A DNA stretch of 64,000 bases from Subsaxibacter sp. CAU 1640 (GTDB taxonomy: Bacteria > Bacteroidota > Bacteroidia > Flavobacteriales > Flavobacteriaceae): positions 124,001 through 188,000 of the forward strand of contig NZ_JALNMI010000005.1 of NCBI RefSeq assembly GCF_023156585.1, written 5' to 3'. A model generated the notes under the pieces. The model had not been told where the DNA came from. It ran no database searches and saw only the letters and a program-made list of their open reading frames with translations. This document shows positions 26,967 through 34,482 of this stretch, piece by piece; positions within the stretch are counted from its first letter, which is position 1, and each line of letters opens with the position of its first letter. The position numbers and the translations under genes are program-made.

Positions 26967-26984
26967 ATGAGATAAAAATCTTAT
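26967..26984. promoter_or_regulatory. TetR operator candidate, site 2
   Basis: ATGAGA (26967-26972), six bases, TCTTAT (26979-26984), ending 2 bases before the cupin ATG. The flanks extend the palindrome to TTTATGAGAT / ATCTTATAAA with one mismatch. It matches site 1 in both sequence and spacing. Confidence 0.6.
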
Positions 26985-26986
26985 AA

Positions 26987-27421
26987 ATGAAAACAACTAC
27001 AACCAAATGGGTACTCGGACATAAAGTGACTCCCTTTGACACCACAGGAGATTATGATTTAATGATGGCGGAAACTCCACCCAATGTTCCAGGCCCACCG
27101 CCTCATTTGCATCACTCCTACAAAGAGGTGTTTTTGATCGTTGAAGGCGAGATGGAATTTATGGTAAATGGCGAAACTAAAATCTATAAAGCTGGAGAAT
27201 CGGTTGAGGTATTGCCAAATACACTTCATACCTTTTCAAACATTTCCAACCAGCCTTGCAAATGGGTGAACATTCATAGCCCAAAGGGTTTTAGAGATTT
27301 TTTTGAGACCACTGGTATTCCTGTAGATGAATCTGATGCCCAGCAAAGATCAGTAGCGCCCGAGATGATACAAAAGGTGATTCAAACGGCTGCAAATTAT
27401 GATATGCACATTAAAATTTAA
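26987..27421 (+). CDS. Small cupin-domain protein
   Basis: A 144-residue single cupin. PGPPPHLHHSYKEVFLIVEG gives the first metal motif (HxH, then E) and PNTLHTFSNIS the second His. Such proteins bind a metal and may act as dioxygenases, isomerases or sensors; the substrate is unknown. It is divergent from the tetR gene with an operator touching its start codon, so it is the likely regulated target. Confidence 0.8.
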   Translation: MKTTTTKWVLGHKVTPFDTTGDYDLMMAETPPNVPGPPPHLHHSYKEVFLIVEGEMEFMVNGETKIYKAGESVEVLPNTLHTFSNISNQPCKWVNIHSPKGFRDFFETTGIPVDESDAQQRSVAPEMIQKVIQTAANYDMHIKI

Positions 27422-27842
27422 AATAAGAAGGAAGCCATTCTTTGGATGATACTTCACCTTAAAATACTGATAGATGCATCTTCATTCACTCTATGAAAGT
27501 AAATCATTTTTAGTTTTACTACTGCTGTAGGGCTGTTTGTTTTAAAAATGGAAATGATTAACAGGTCAATGAATTTTTTCCAGATTCAATAATTGCACCT
27601 GTAGACTTTCAAAAATCTTCAAATTTCAGTTTACAATCGAGCACTCATTTTCTACAGATTTTACAATTAGTTTCAAAAACGATGGATGACTAATCCTTCA
27701 ATGACACATTCATAATTTTTCCCTGCCGGAACTATCATAATATTGATTTTTGGTATGCATTAATTCAAATTATGTAATTTTTCATTTGCAACTACCCGTC
27801 GTATAAAATAACACTTGCAAGAATCAGGCAAATAATCTACAT
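27422..27842. other. Intergenic region without a visible gene
   Basis: This AT-rich stretch holds stop codons in all frames and no convincing hairpin, RNA gene or repeat. The promoter of the following gene lies at its right end. Confidence 0.5.
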
Positions 27843-27850
27843 TAGATTTG
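27843..27850 (+). promoter_or_regulatory. -7 promoter box for the T9SS-sorted protein gene
   Basis: TAGATTTG matches TAnnTTTG. A TTG at 27815-27817 is 25 bp upstream, slightly longer than usual. It would give a leader of about 45 bases before the ATG at 27902. Confidence 0.45.
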
Positions 27851-27901
27851 TGTAAACCACTACATGCCAGTATTTTATTAACCCAATTAAACGATTTTTG
27901 T

Positions 27902-28666
27902 ATGAAAGTAAAACTACTCTTTTTAGTCTTTTTAACAGTAACTATTGGTTATTCTCAAGAATTACTGATTGTAGATCTGTCGACCCAAAACCGGGTAACG
28001 GTTACGGCCACAACTGGCACAGCCGCTGCGTCAGCCGCGGGTAATGATACTACAGGTTTTTATTTAGAGAACTTTTTTGCCAATGCCGGTACACAAACCT
28101 TGGCAGAAGTGCTTGTATCTGGTAACCTCACTACTGCAAGTACCTCTTCAGATAATTCTCCAGACCTCTATCGTGGTGGCACTGGCGGCACTGACCCAGG
28201 GCTAAACATTTGGAGCTATACCAATGATGCCACCTCGCCATTCACAGCAGGGCAATTGGCATTTACCGGACAGGGCACATGGACACTTTCTGCTGCGGAG
28301 TATACGGCATTTTTGACTGCTCCAGCAAGTGGCAATATTTATTTCCCGGCAGATACCGTAGATGACCTCGCTACTGCCACCCTTATCGGTACCTATAGTG
28401 TTGCCTTCCCGTTAAGCATTGAAGAGTCAGCATTGGGAGCTTTCAGTTACCACCCCAATCCTGTAAGAGATGTTTTGAATATCAATTCGCAGAAAATGAT
28501 TGCGCAAGTAGATATCTATAACATACTTGGTCAGAACTTAACTGTGCAACCAGTCAATGCACTCAATGCCGCTTTAGATACTGCCTATCTTGCTTCTGGT
28601 ACCTATGTGTTTAGAGCGCATTTTCAAGATGGCACTAGCACCACCATGCAAATTGCCAAACGTTAA
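27902..28666 (+). CDS. Secreted protein with T9SS type A sorting domain
   Basis: A 254-residue protein from the ATG at 27902, chosen because KVKLLFLVFLTVTIGYSQ is a complete signal peptide. The central part is rich in Thr, Ala and Gly and matches nothing I know. The last 75 residues contain FSYHPNPVRDVLNIN, VDIYNILGQNL and ASGTYVFRAHFQDGTSTTMQ, the type IX secretion C-terminal signal that carries the protein across the outer membrane. A terminator follows. Function unknown. Confidence 0.85.
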   Translation: MKVKLLFLVFLTVTIGYSQELLIVDLSTQNRVTVTATTGTAAASAAGNDTTGFYLENFFANAGTQTLAEVLVSGNLTTASTSSDNSPDLYRGGTGGTDPGLNIWSYTNDATSPFTAGQLAFTGQGTWTLSAAEYTAFLTAPASGNIYFPADTVDDLATATLIGTYSVAFPLSIEESALGAFSYHPNPVRDVLNINSQKMIAQVDIYNILGQNLTVQPVNALNAALDTAYLASGTYVFRAHFQDGTSTTMQIAKR

Positions 28667-28733
28667 CAGTACAACATTTGAGTGGATTTCAAATGAAGTA
28701 TTAAAAACTAAAAGAGATAACTCTCTGATGACA

Positions 28734-28780
28734 ATCCCCACTTTTGTGGGGATTTTTTACATCCCCACAAAAGTGGGGAT
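28734..28780 (+). terminator. Twin terminator hairpins, mutually reverse-complementary
   Basis: ATCCCCAC-TTTT-GTGGGGAT (28734-28753), a T-run, then ATCCCCAC-AAAA-GTGGGGAT (28761-28780). Each is a perfect 8-bp hairpin and the second is the exact reverse complement of the first, so they could also pair with each other as one 20-bp stem. The first hairpin plus the T-run is a standard terminator for the T9SS gene. Confidence 0.8.
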
Positions 28781-28888
28781 TTCTTTGTCACCCTGACGCA
28801 AGAAAGGGTCACATAACAGTGAGCACGAAGAATCGATCATCATGTGATGTCTCCTAACGTCGACATGACAAATCAAACCCCAAAAACT

Positions 28889-28938
28889 CTCCTCCTAACA
28901 AGGAGGAGTGTCTTCTGTTTCAGCAAAGAAACAGAAGA
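28889..28938. repeat. Two adjacent perfect hairpins
   Basis: CTCCTCCT (28889-28896) pairs with AGGAGGAG (28901-28908) around a 4-base loop. TCTTCTGTTTC (28911-28921) pairs with GAAACAGAAGA (28928-28938) around a 6-base loop. Neither has a T-run. They may be part of an intergenic repeat element or a structured RNA; no gene covers them. Confidence 0.55.
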
Positions 28939-29060
28939 TGAGGCGGTTTCTTCAACATCAACCATACAAATAATCCCATCAATAAATTAAATCACTACAT
29001 TAGCAATCACGTGTCTGTTTGTATAAATCTCAAATTGAATTAATTAAAAACATACTAAAA

Positions 29061-29462
29061 ATGAAAAAGCTACTCTTAATCCCTGTCCTTTTCTTAAGCT
29101 TTATAATGGTATCTTGTTCTTCAGATGACGATTCTGGAGGTAACAGCAATTCCACTGTAAAATTTGAAGCCATTGTTTCACAGAACAGAGATTCACAGAT
29201 TGTCACCCTTATAGATTCTTCATCCGATACTGCGACAAACCCTACATTTCCATTTACAAAAGTGTATTCAGATGTTTCCATCACTTCAGGAAAAACACTG
29301 CAAATAAACTTTCTCGATATGACCAACGTACCTGTCGGTGCTACTTTTTCTTATACAGTCCAACTGAAAATAACCATAGGAAATAATGAGGTCAAATCTC
29401 AAACATTTAATGTCAACGAAACAACCACCGCACCTATTTCAATCAATTATGTCGTGCCTTAA
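29061..29462 (+). CDS. Small lipoprotein
   Basis: A 133-residue protein from the ATG at 29061. KKLLLIPVLFLSFIMVSCSS is a lipoprotein signal with Cys in MVSC, followed by the SSDDDSGG linker usual in flavobacterial surface lipoproteins. The mature part is beta-rich (KVYSDVSITSGKTLQINFLD). No known domain. A longer frame starting at 29019 would hide the signal peptide, so I rejected it. Confidence 0.75.
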   Translation: MKKLLLIPVLFLSFIMVSCSSDDDSGGNSNSTVKFEAIVSQNRDSQIVTLIDSSSDTATNPTFPFTKVYSDVSITSGKTLQINFLDMTNVPVGATFSYTVQLKITIGNNEVKSQTFNVNETTTAPISINYVVP

Positions 29463-29517
29463 GGCATAGTTCATTTTCATTAAACAAATGCGCTGTCAGT
29501 AATTAAAAACCAAATAC

Positions 29518-30105
29518 ATGAACTTTTTCAAAAAACTATTTTCAGGAAAAAAAGAAGAGCCTCAAAAGGCGAATGATAACCATGATAGAACGTCCTTTGA
29601 TGGCATAGCTACAATAGAGTATTTCAATAAACGCTATAAAGAAGAGAAAATAGACAGTGATATGTTAGATGGTGCATTGAAAATGATTGAAAGCTATTTC
29701 ATTGACAATAAAATTACAAGAAAAGTAAAAGAGCCCATCAATCACCCAATAAATCTAGACCAAACAGTAGACGACGGTTTTGGTTTCTCTCTATACTGTA
29801 AAGCGTTTAACCTTGAAGATACTCACGCCTTGATGTTCCTTGCATTGAGCTTTAATGATTTTATGATCAAAAATTACGGGTTCAAACTATATAATGATTC
29901 TGAACCAGAATTTCCCTTAAGAACAATGACATTAAAATATGACAATGAAGGCGCAAAATTATCCTTATACCCCATTGAATATGCTTCCAAAGTATTAGCT
30001 TATGAGTCAAGCTTTGAAGAGTTGCACAAACGTGTTGCAAGTGTCCTAAAAAGTATGCCCACAGCCCATCAGGTTATCAATAAATTAAAAGGCGAACAAG
30101 AGTAA
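29518..30105 (+). CDS. Orphan cytoplasmic protein
   Basis: A 195-residue protein with a basic N-terminus (NFFKKLFSGKKEEPQKAN) and no signal peptide or membrane segment. I recognise no domain. The rest looks mixed alpha/beta (MLDGALKMIESYFIDNK, DDGFGFSLYCKAFNLEDTHA, SFEELHKRVASVLKSM). Normal codon use and a clean ATG support a real gene. It lies 55 bp after the lipoprotein gene. Confidence 0.65.
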   Translation: MNFFKKLFSGKKEEPQKANDNHDRTSFDGIATIEYFNKRYKEEKIDSDMLDGALKMIESYFIDNKITRKVKEPINHPINLDQTVDDGFGFSLYCKAFNLEDTHALMFLALSFNDFMIKNYGFKLYNDSEPEFPLRTMTLKYDNEGAKLSLYPIEYASKVLAYESSFEELHKRVASVLKSMPTAHQVINKLKGEQE

Positions 30106-30148
30106 AGTACGATGTAGTTCAATTACTTATGTAATTTTTCACTATTAC

Positions 30149-30244
30149 TTACCCTGCTATCACTCGTTTGAAACGAGGGCCTAAACTGCTTGTATTAATC
30201 CCCCCGCTAGCGCGCGATTGCATCGCGTGTCCACACAGCCACAT
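30149..30244 (-). repeat. Decayed repeat element, copy A
   Basis: On the minus strand this stretch reads as a 31-residue frame containing GHAMQSRASGG and ending RFKRVIAG. It holds the palindromes CTCGTTT/AAACGAG and CGCGAT-TGC-ATCGCG. A related motif, read as GHGLHIRDIGVD, lies at 31014-31062. I treat both as relics of one dispersed element, not as genes. The stretch is GC-richer than its surroundings. Confidence 0.4.
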
Positions 30245-30406
30245 CTGATAGCGCCTATTTATAACCAGATAGCGTAGATGTGCAATACCCCGCTCTGGGA
30301 AGTCTCCCGACTTCGCAATATCAATTTAAGATTCACAACTCTTCCCTAAAATCCTCACTCTTCAATATCTATCGGCTTCGAAGCAACACCAACGTTTTGC
30401 ACAATT

Positions 30407-30514
30407 ATGAATAGAGAAAAACTTTTAGATAACTTTCCATTCGAAAAACACGCAAAGAGCGTGATAAAAAGATGGAACAAAAGTCTGAAATATGTCTATT
30501 TCAAAAGAGCTTAG
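30407..30514 (+). CDS. Possible 35-residue basic peptide
   Basis: An ATG-started frame reading MNREKLLDNFPFEKHAKSVI and ending KYVYFKRA. It is basic and helix-prone. There is no promoter or homologue I can name, and it lies in a decayed repeat region, so it may be a relic. The rest of 30106-30572 holds no other convincing gene. Confidence 0.25.
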   Translation: MNREKLLDNFPFEKHAKSVIKRWNKSLKYVYFKRA

Positions 30515-30572
30515 GGTGGCCACGCAAACGCCGGAGACGAATTTGGAATTTGGAATTTGTGATTTATGAGTT

Positions 30573-30893
30573 TTACTTTAAAATTAGAAAAATAACAACT
30601 ACTGATAATACAATTGAAAACGCCCCCATGCAAATACCCGCAAGCGCCATCCGATAATTGCTTTCCGCTTTTTGGATGAGTGAAATATTCTGTTGCGCCA
30701 TTTGCTGGATAAGTTCAGCTTGCTTCAATTCGTTCTTTTCAAGAACTTCTATCCGTCTCAATAAACTTGCAGGATCAAGGCTGGGATCTATTTCGGTTTT
30801 TTCCTTCTGTTTTTTGTTTGAGGAAAGTATACGTCCTGCCGTTTCGGCCAAAGAAATTGCGTGCGGTATCAACTGTGCCCAAGGTATTGCCAT
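30573..30893 (-). CDS. Small coiled-coil protein with C-terminal membrane anchor
   Basis: A 106-residue protein. The N-terminus PWAQLIPHAISLAETAGRIL is amphipathic, residues 40-80 form a likely coiled coil (LLRRIEVLEKNELKQAELIQ), and the last 25 residues are one hydrophobic helix (GAFSIVLSVVVIFLILK). Tail-anchored or inner-membrane topology is likely. No family is recognised. It is flanked by an IS3-type remnant and repeat copies, so it may be mobile cargo. Confidence 0.55.
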   Translation of the reverse strand: MAIPWAQLIPHAISLAETAGRILSSNKKQKEKTEIDPSLDPASLLRRIEVLEKNELKQAELIQQMAQQNISLIQKAESNYRMALAGICMGAFSIVLSVVVIFLILK

Positions 30894-30895
30894 TT

Positions 30896-31015
30896 TTATA
30901 ATTTTAAGTAATAATGAGTCGTCCTAGAATAGGTTGACAGTTTTTCATTATGTACAAAATTAGGTGTTTTATAATTAAGGCTCAAATGTGGTCTTTTGTT
31001 GTTATACGTTCTTAT
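30896..31015 (-). pseudogene. IS3-family transposase remnant (C-terminus only)
   Basis: The minus strand reads RTYNNKRPHLSLNYKTPNF, the hallmark C-terminus of IS3-type integrase-core transposases (YNNxRPHxSLxxxTP). The DDE catalytic part upstream is absent; the upstream DNA is a different repeat. The downstream CTGTCAACCTATTCTAGGAC may be the element end. This is a non-functional fragment. Confidence 0.7.
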
Positions 31016-31062
31016 CGACCCCGATATCGCGGATATGCAATCCGTGACCAACTTTATCATAA
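31014..31062 (-). repeat. Decayed repeat element, copy B
   Basis: Read on the minus strand, this segment contains the GATTGCATATCCGCGATATC core and translates as GHGLHIRDIGVDKN. It parallels copy A at 30149-30244 in both DNA palindrome and reading. It is fused to the transposase remnant, which suggests element-into-element insertion. Confidence 0.35.
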
Positions 31063-31156
31063 TCCCGCACCACACATCTAGCCGCAAGCTTTCAAATAAT
31101 TTTGTAACAAACCCCCAATCCCCACGTCCAATAGATATAAGCAAAACACAACAACA

Positions 31157-31249
31157 ATGCGCAATACCCTAAAAACCCTAAAGCAAAAATTCAGACGCTT
31201 CTATCAATGCGAGGTAAAAACCTTCAATAAAATTCTCGGCATAAAATAG
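31157..31249 (+). CDS. Possible 30-residue basic peptide
   Basis: An ATG-started frame reading MRNTLKTLKQKFRRFYQCEV and ending TFNKILGIK, highly basic. No promoter or family is visible. It may be noise in the repeat-rich gap between 31063 and 31698. Confidence 0.2.
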   Translation: MRNTLKTLKQKFRRFYQCEVKTFNKILGIK

Positions 31250-31273
31250 CAAAACAACGTACGTCAAACCTCA

Positions 31274-31448
31274 TGCCGCCAAAGGCGGCAAAGTCCAATC
31301 GGCAGTATAAGAAGTTCAAAGCGTTAAAAATCTTTGAAGCCTTGGAGAAGATTTAGCTTTGAACTTCTGGTTTTACTCGAAGAGTAAAAATACCTCTCGA
31401 TTGGAAAGGTCTTTTTTGGTTCGTTTTTTGGACCAGCAAAAAATGAAC
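31274..31448. repeat. Nested inverted-repeat element (MITE-like or structured RNA)
   Basis: Five perfect or near-perfect stems lie in 175 bp. TGCCGCC-AAA-GGCGGCA is at 31274-31290. An outer pair TCCAATCG/CGATTGGA (31294, 31398) encloses AGAAGTTCAAAGC/GCTTTGAACTTCT (31310-31322, 31356-31368) and TTTTACTC-GAA-GAGTAAAA (31371-31389). Then GTTCGTTTTTTG pairs with CAAAAAATGAAC (31419-31448) with one G-T. No gene overlaps. The remainder up to 31698 shows nothing clear. Confidence 0.6.
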
Positions 31449-31698
31449 GTAAAGAGTTGTTTCGTTTTTTGCATCAAGAACTGCACAGCACATCATAAGC
31501 TTCACTAACAAAATAAAATAGGCGAATAAAAAAGTTTAATATCAACAAGGGCACCTCCATCAGCACCCAAAATATTCACATAATCGGCATCAAAACCATT
31601 TACCAACAAAGTTGGCATTACAGTCAAAAAATACCCGAGTTAAGGCAATGTGATTCTTTTTCTATAACTTTCTTGCATACTAGCACCTCAACAGTAGC

Positions 31699-33651
31699 AT
31701 GAAAAAAAAGAAACTCCCACTCAAAGACTTAAAACCCAACGACCATTCAGGGCACAGCCATGACGATGGGCACGATCATGGGGGCTCACCATCTAGTTTC
31801 AAGACCTACATCCCTGCCATGATCAGCTTTGTGATGCTGCTATTGGGCATTGCCTTTGATACCATGGAGCTGTCGTTTTTTAAAGATCCGGTTAGGCTCA
31901 TTTGGTACAGCATTGCCTATCTGCCCGTGGGGTTTCCGGTGCTTAAGGAAGGTTGGGAAAGCATCACCAAAGGCGATGTGTTTACGGAGTTCTTTTTGAT
32001 GTCCATCGCTACCATGGGTGCTTTTGCCATTGGCGAATATCCAGAAGGGGTGGCAGTGATGCTGTTTTATGCGGTGGGCGAACTCTTTCAAAATGCAGCG
32101 GTCAATAAAGCCAAAGGCAACATCAAAGCCTTATTGGATGTAAGGCCCAAAGAAGCCAATGTGCTCCGCGATGGCGACTATCAGAGTGTAAGCCCAGAAA
32201 CGGTGAAGATAGGAGAGACCATCCAAATACGCGTTGGTGAAAAAATTCCCTTGGATGGCACCTTGCTTTCGGAAAAAGCCTCTTTGAATACGGCAGCGCT
32301 TACAGGAGAGAGCAAACCCGACACCGTGAGCAAGGATGCCAAAGTCTATGCTGGAAGTATCAATTTGGACAGTGTCATTGAGGTGAAGGTCACCAACGAA
32401 TTTGAAGACAGTTCCATTGCCAGGATATTGCATTTGGTACAGAATGCCACTGCCCGCAAATCAAAAACCGAACTGTTCATCAGAAAGTTTGCAAGGATTT
32501 ACACGCCTATTGTGGTCTTTCTTGCCATTGGCGTCATGTTGCTGCCGTATCTGTTTGTAGACAACTACGTGTTTAGAGACTGGTTGTACCGCGCCTTGAT
32601 TTTCTTGGTGATTTCGTGTCCCTGTGCGCTGGTCATTTCGATTCCACTTGGTTATTTTGGTGGACTTGGAGCTGCTTCAAAACATGGCATTCTCTTTAAG
32701 GGGGCCTCTTTTCTCGATGCCATCACGAAAGTGAATACCTTGGTGATGGACAAAACCGGAACGGTCACCAAAGGGGTGTTCAAGATAAAGAACATCAAGA
32801 CTTTCGATTGGGATGAACAAAACTTTATGGCCTATCTCATGGCTATGGAAGAGCAATCTACACATCCCATTGCCAAGGCAATCATGCAGTATCAGACCGA
32901 GACAAGTACGATAAAAGCAACCGATGTTTCGGAAGTGGCGGGCAAAGGTTTGAAGGGCGTCGTTAATGGTAAAACTGTGCTGGTGGGTAACAAAGCATTG
33001 ATGACATCGAATGGCATTGAGGTTCCTACAGAAACCGATACCATTGTAGAATCTATAGTGATGGTCGCCATTGACCAGAAGTTTGCAGGCTATGTGGTGA
33101 TTGCTGATGAATTGAAGGAAGATGCCAAGCACACCATAGCGAGTTTACATAAGGTGGGAATCAAACGTGTGATGATGCTTTCGGGCGATAAAGACTCCAT
33201 TACGCAGCAGGTCGCCAAAGATTTAAAGATCGAAACAGCAAAGGGAGGTCTCTTGCCAGAAGATAAATTGAAAGAAGTTGAAGCTCTAAAGAAAAACCCA
33301 GAACATAAGATTGCCTTTATTGGTGATGGTATCAATGATGCGCCTGTATTGGCAGCCAGTCATGTAGGAATTGCCATGGGTGGATTGGGTAGTGATGTCG
33401 CCATAGAAACAGCAGATGTCATCATACAAACGGACCAACCTTCAAAAGTTGTGAAGGCCATCCACATAGGGCGTTCCACCAGAAGCATTGTATGGCAAAA
33501 CATCATTCTAGCGTTTGGGGTGAAAGTGATTGTGCTGATTCTTGGCGCCGGAGGACTTGCCACAATGTGGGAAGCCGTGTTTGCCGATGTGGGCGTCGCC
33601 TTTCTTGCCATTTTAAATGCCATCCGACTTCAAAAAATGACATGGGATTAA
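31699..33651 (+). CDS. Zn/Cd/Pb-type P1B ATPase
   Basis: A 650-residue heavy-metal exporter. A His-rich N-terminus (HSGHSHDDGHDHGG) replaces the usual CxxC domain. It has ALTGESKPD, the CPC metal site in VISCPCALVIS, the phosphorylation site DKTGTVTKG, the HP motif in STHPIAKAI and GDGINDAPVLA. The last membrane helices carry GVKVIVLILGAGG and FADVGVAFLAILNA, the Lys and Asp typical of ZntA/CadA. It exports Zn2+, Cd2+ or Pb2+ using ATP. The gene is GC-richer than its neighbours and stands alone, next to mobile-element debris. Confidence 0.92.
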   Translation: MKKKKLPLKDLKPNDHSGHSHDDGHDHGGSPSSFKTYIPAMISFVMLLLGIAFDTMELSFFKDPVRLIWYSIAYLPVGFPVLKEGWESITKGDVFTEFFLMSIATMGAFAIGEYPEGVAVMLFYAVGELFQNAAVNKAKGNIKALLDVRPKEANVLRDGDYQSVSPETVKIGETIQIRVGEKIPLDGTLLSEKASLNTAALTGESKPDTVSKDAKVYAGSINLDSVIEVKVTNEFEDSSIARILHLVQNATARKSKTELFIRKFARIYTPIVVFLAIGVMLLPYLFVDNYVFRDWLYRALIFLVISCPCALVISIPLGYFGGLGAASKHGILFKGASFLDAITKVNTLVMDKTGTVTKGVFKIKNIKTFDWDEQNFMAYLMAMEEQSTHPIAKAIMQYQTETSTIKATDVSEVAGKGLKGVVNGKTVLVGNKALMTSNGIEVPTETDTIVESIVMVAIDQKFAGYVVIADELKEDAKHTIASLHKVGIKRVMMLSGDKDSITQQVAKDLKIETAKGGLLPEDKLKEVEALKKNPEHKIAFIGDGINDAPVLAASHVGIAMGGLGSDVAIETADVIIQTDQPSKVVKAIHIGRSTRSIVWQNIILAFGVKVIVLILGAGGLATMWEAVFADVGVAFLAILNAIRLQKMTWD

Positions 33652-33666
33652 TAATGTTCTAAAGAA

Positions 33667-34377
33667 TGAGGAGTCAGAATTGGTAACTGCGGAGTCAGAA
33701 TAGCTAAGTGCGGAGTTAAAAAAGTCAACTGCGGAGTTAGAATTAGTAAGTGCGGAGTCAGAATTAGTAAGTGCGGAGTTAGAAAAGTTAACTGCGGAGT
33801 CAGAATAGTCAACTGCGGAGTCAGAAAAGTCAAGTGCGGAGTCGGAATTGGTAACTGCGGAGTCAGAATTAGTAAGTGCGGAGTCAGAATTGGTAAGTGC
33901 GGAGTTAGAAAAGTCAACTGCGGAGTTAAAAAAGTCAAGTGCGGAGTTAGAAAAGTGAAGTGCGGAGTTAAAAAAGTCAACTGCGGAGTCAGAAATGTCA
34001 ACTGCGGAGTCGGAATTGGTAAGTGCGGAGTTAAAAAAGCCAAGTGCGAAGTCAGAAAAGTGAAGTGCGGAGTTAAAAAAGTCAAGTGCGGAGTTAAAAA
34101 AGTCAACTGCGGAGTCAGAAAAGTCAAGTGCGGAGTTAAAAAAGTCAAGTGCGGAGTTAAAAAAGTCAACTGCGGAGTCAGAATTAGCAACTGCGGAGTC
34201 AGAATACGCAAGTGCGGAGTTAGAATTAGTAAGTGCGGAGTCAGAATTAGCAAGTGCGGAGTCAAAAAAGTCAAGTGCGGAGTCAGAAAAGTGAACTGCG
34301 GAATCAGAATTAGCAAGTGCAGAGTCGGAATAGCTAAGTGCGTAGTTAAAAAAGTAAAGTGCGGAGTCAGAATAGCC
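33667..34377. repeat. 21-bp tandem repeat array, 33 full units plus a partial
   Basis: Consensus TGCGGAGTCAGAAAAGTCAAG, with unit starts at exactly 33667 + 21n and no indel across 711 bp. Units differ only by substitutions at a few positions (C/T at 9, A/G at 11, the block 13-19, C/G at 21). Three frames stay open through the array: one on plus and two on minus. None has an ATG start; the minus frames open only at TTG codons. It follows the P-type ATPase and precedes, tail to tail, the TPM operon. Probably non-coding satellite DNA. Confidence 0.9.
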
Positions 34378-34425
34378 TTCCGCAATTACCAAATTCAAAA
34401 CAAAATACAATAACAACCCAAAACC

Positions 34426-34455
34426 ACTGCCAACTGCCACTGCCAACTGCTCACT
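34426..34455. repeat. ACTG heptad repeat, locus 4
   Basis: ACTG at 34426, 34433, 34439 and 34446, then ACT at 34453, spaced 7, 6, 7 and 7 bp. It lies just downstream of the TPM gene that ends at 34483, on the same strand orientation as the other loci. Confidence 0.6.
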
Positions 34456-34482
34456 TTTTCACCACCCGACGGTCCAGTAAAA

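Noticed and set aside
33613-34446. Minus-strand 277-residue frame of SDSAL-type repeats, and the plus-strand CGVKK-type frame, as genes
   Set aside because: They follow from the 21-bp repeat having no stop codons; none has an ATG, a promoter or a non-repeat domain. The LTPHLTF frame is kept only as a question in the findings.
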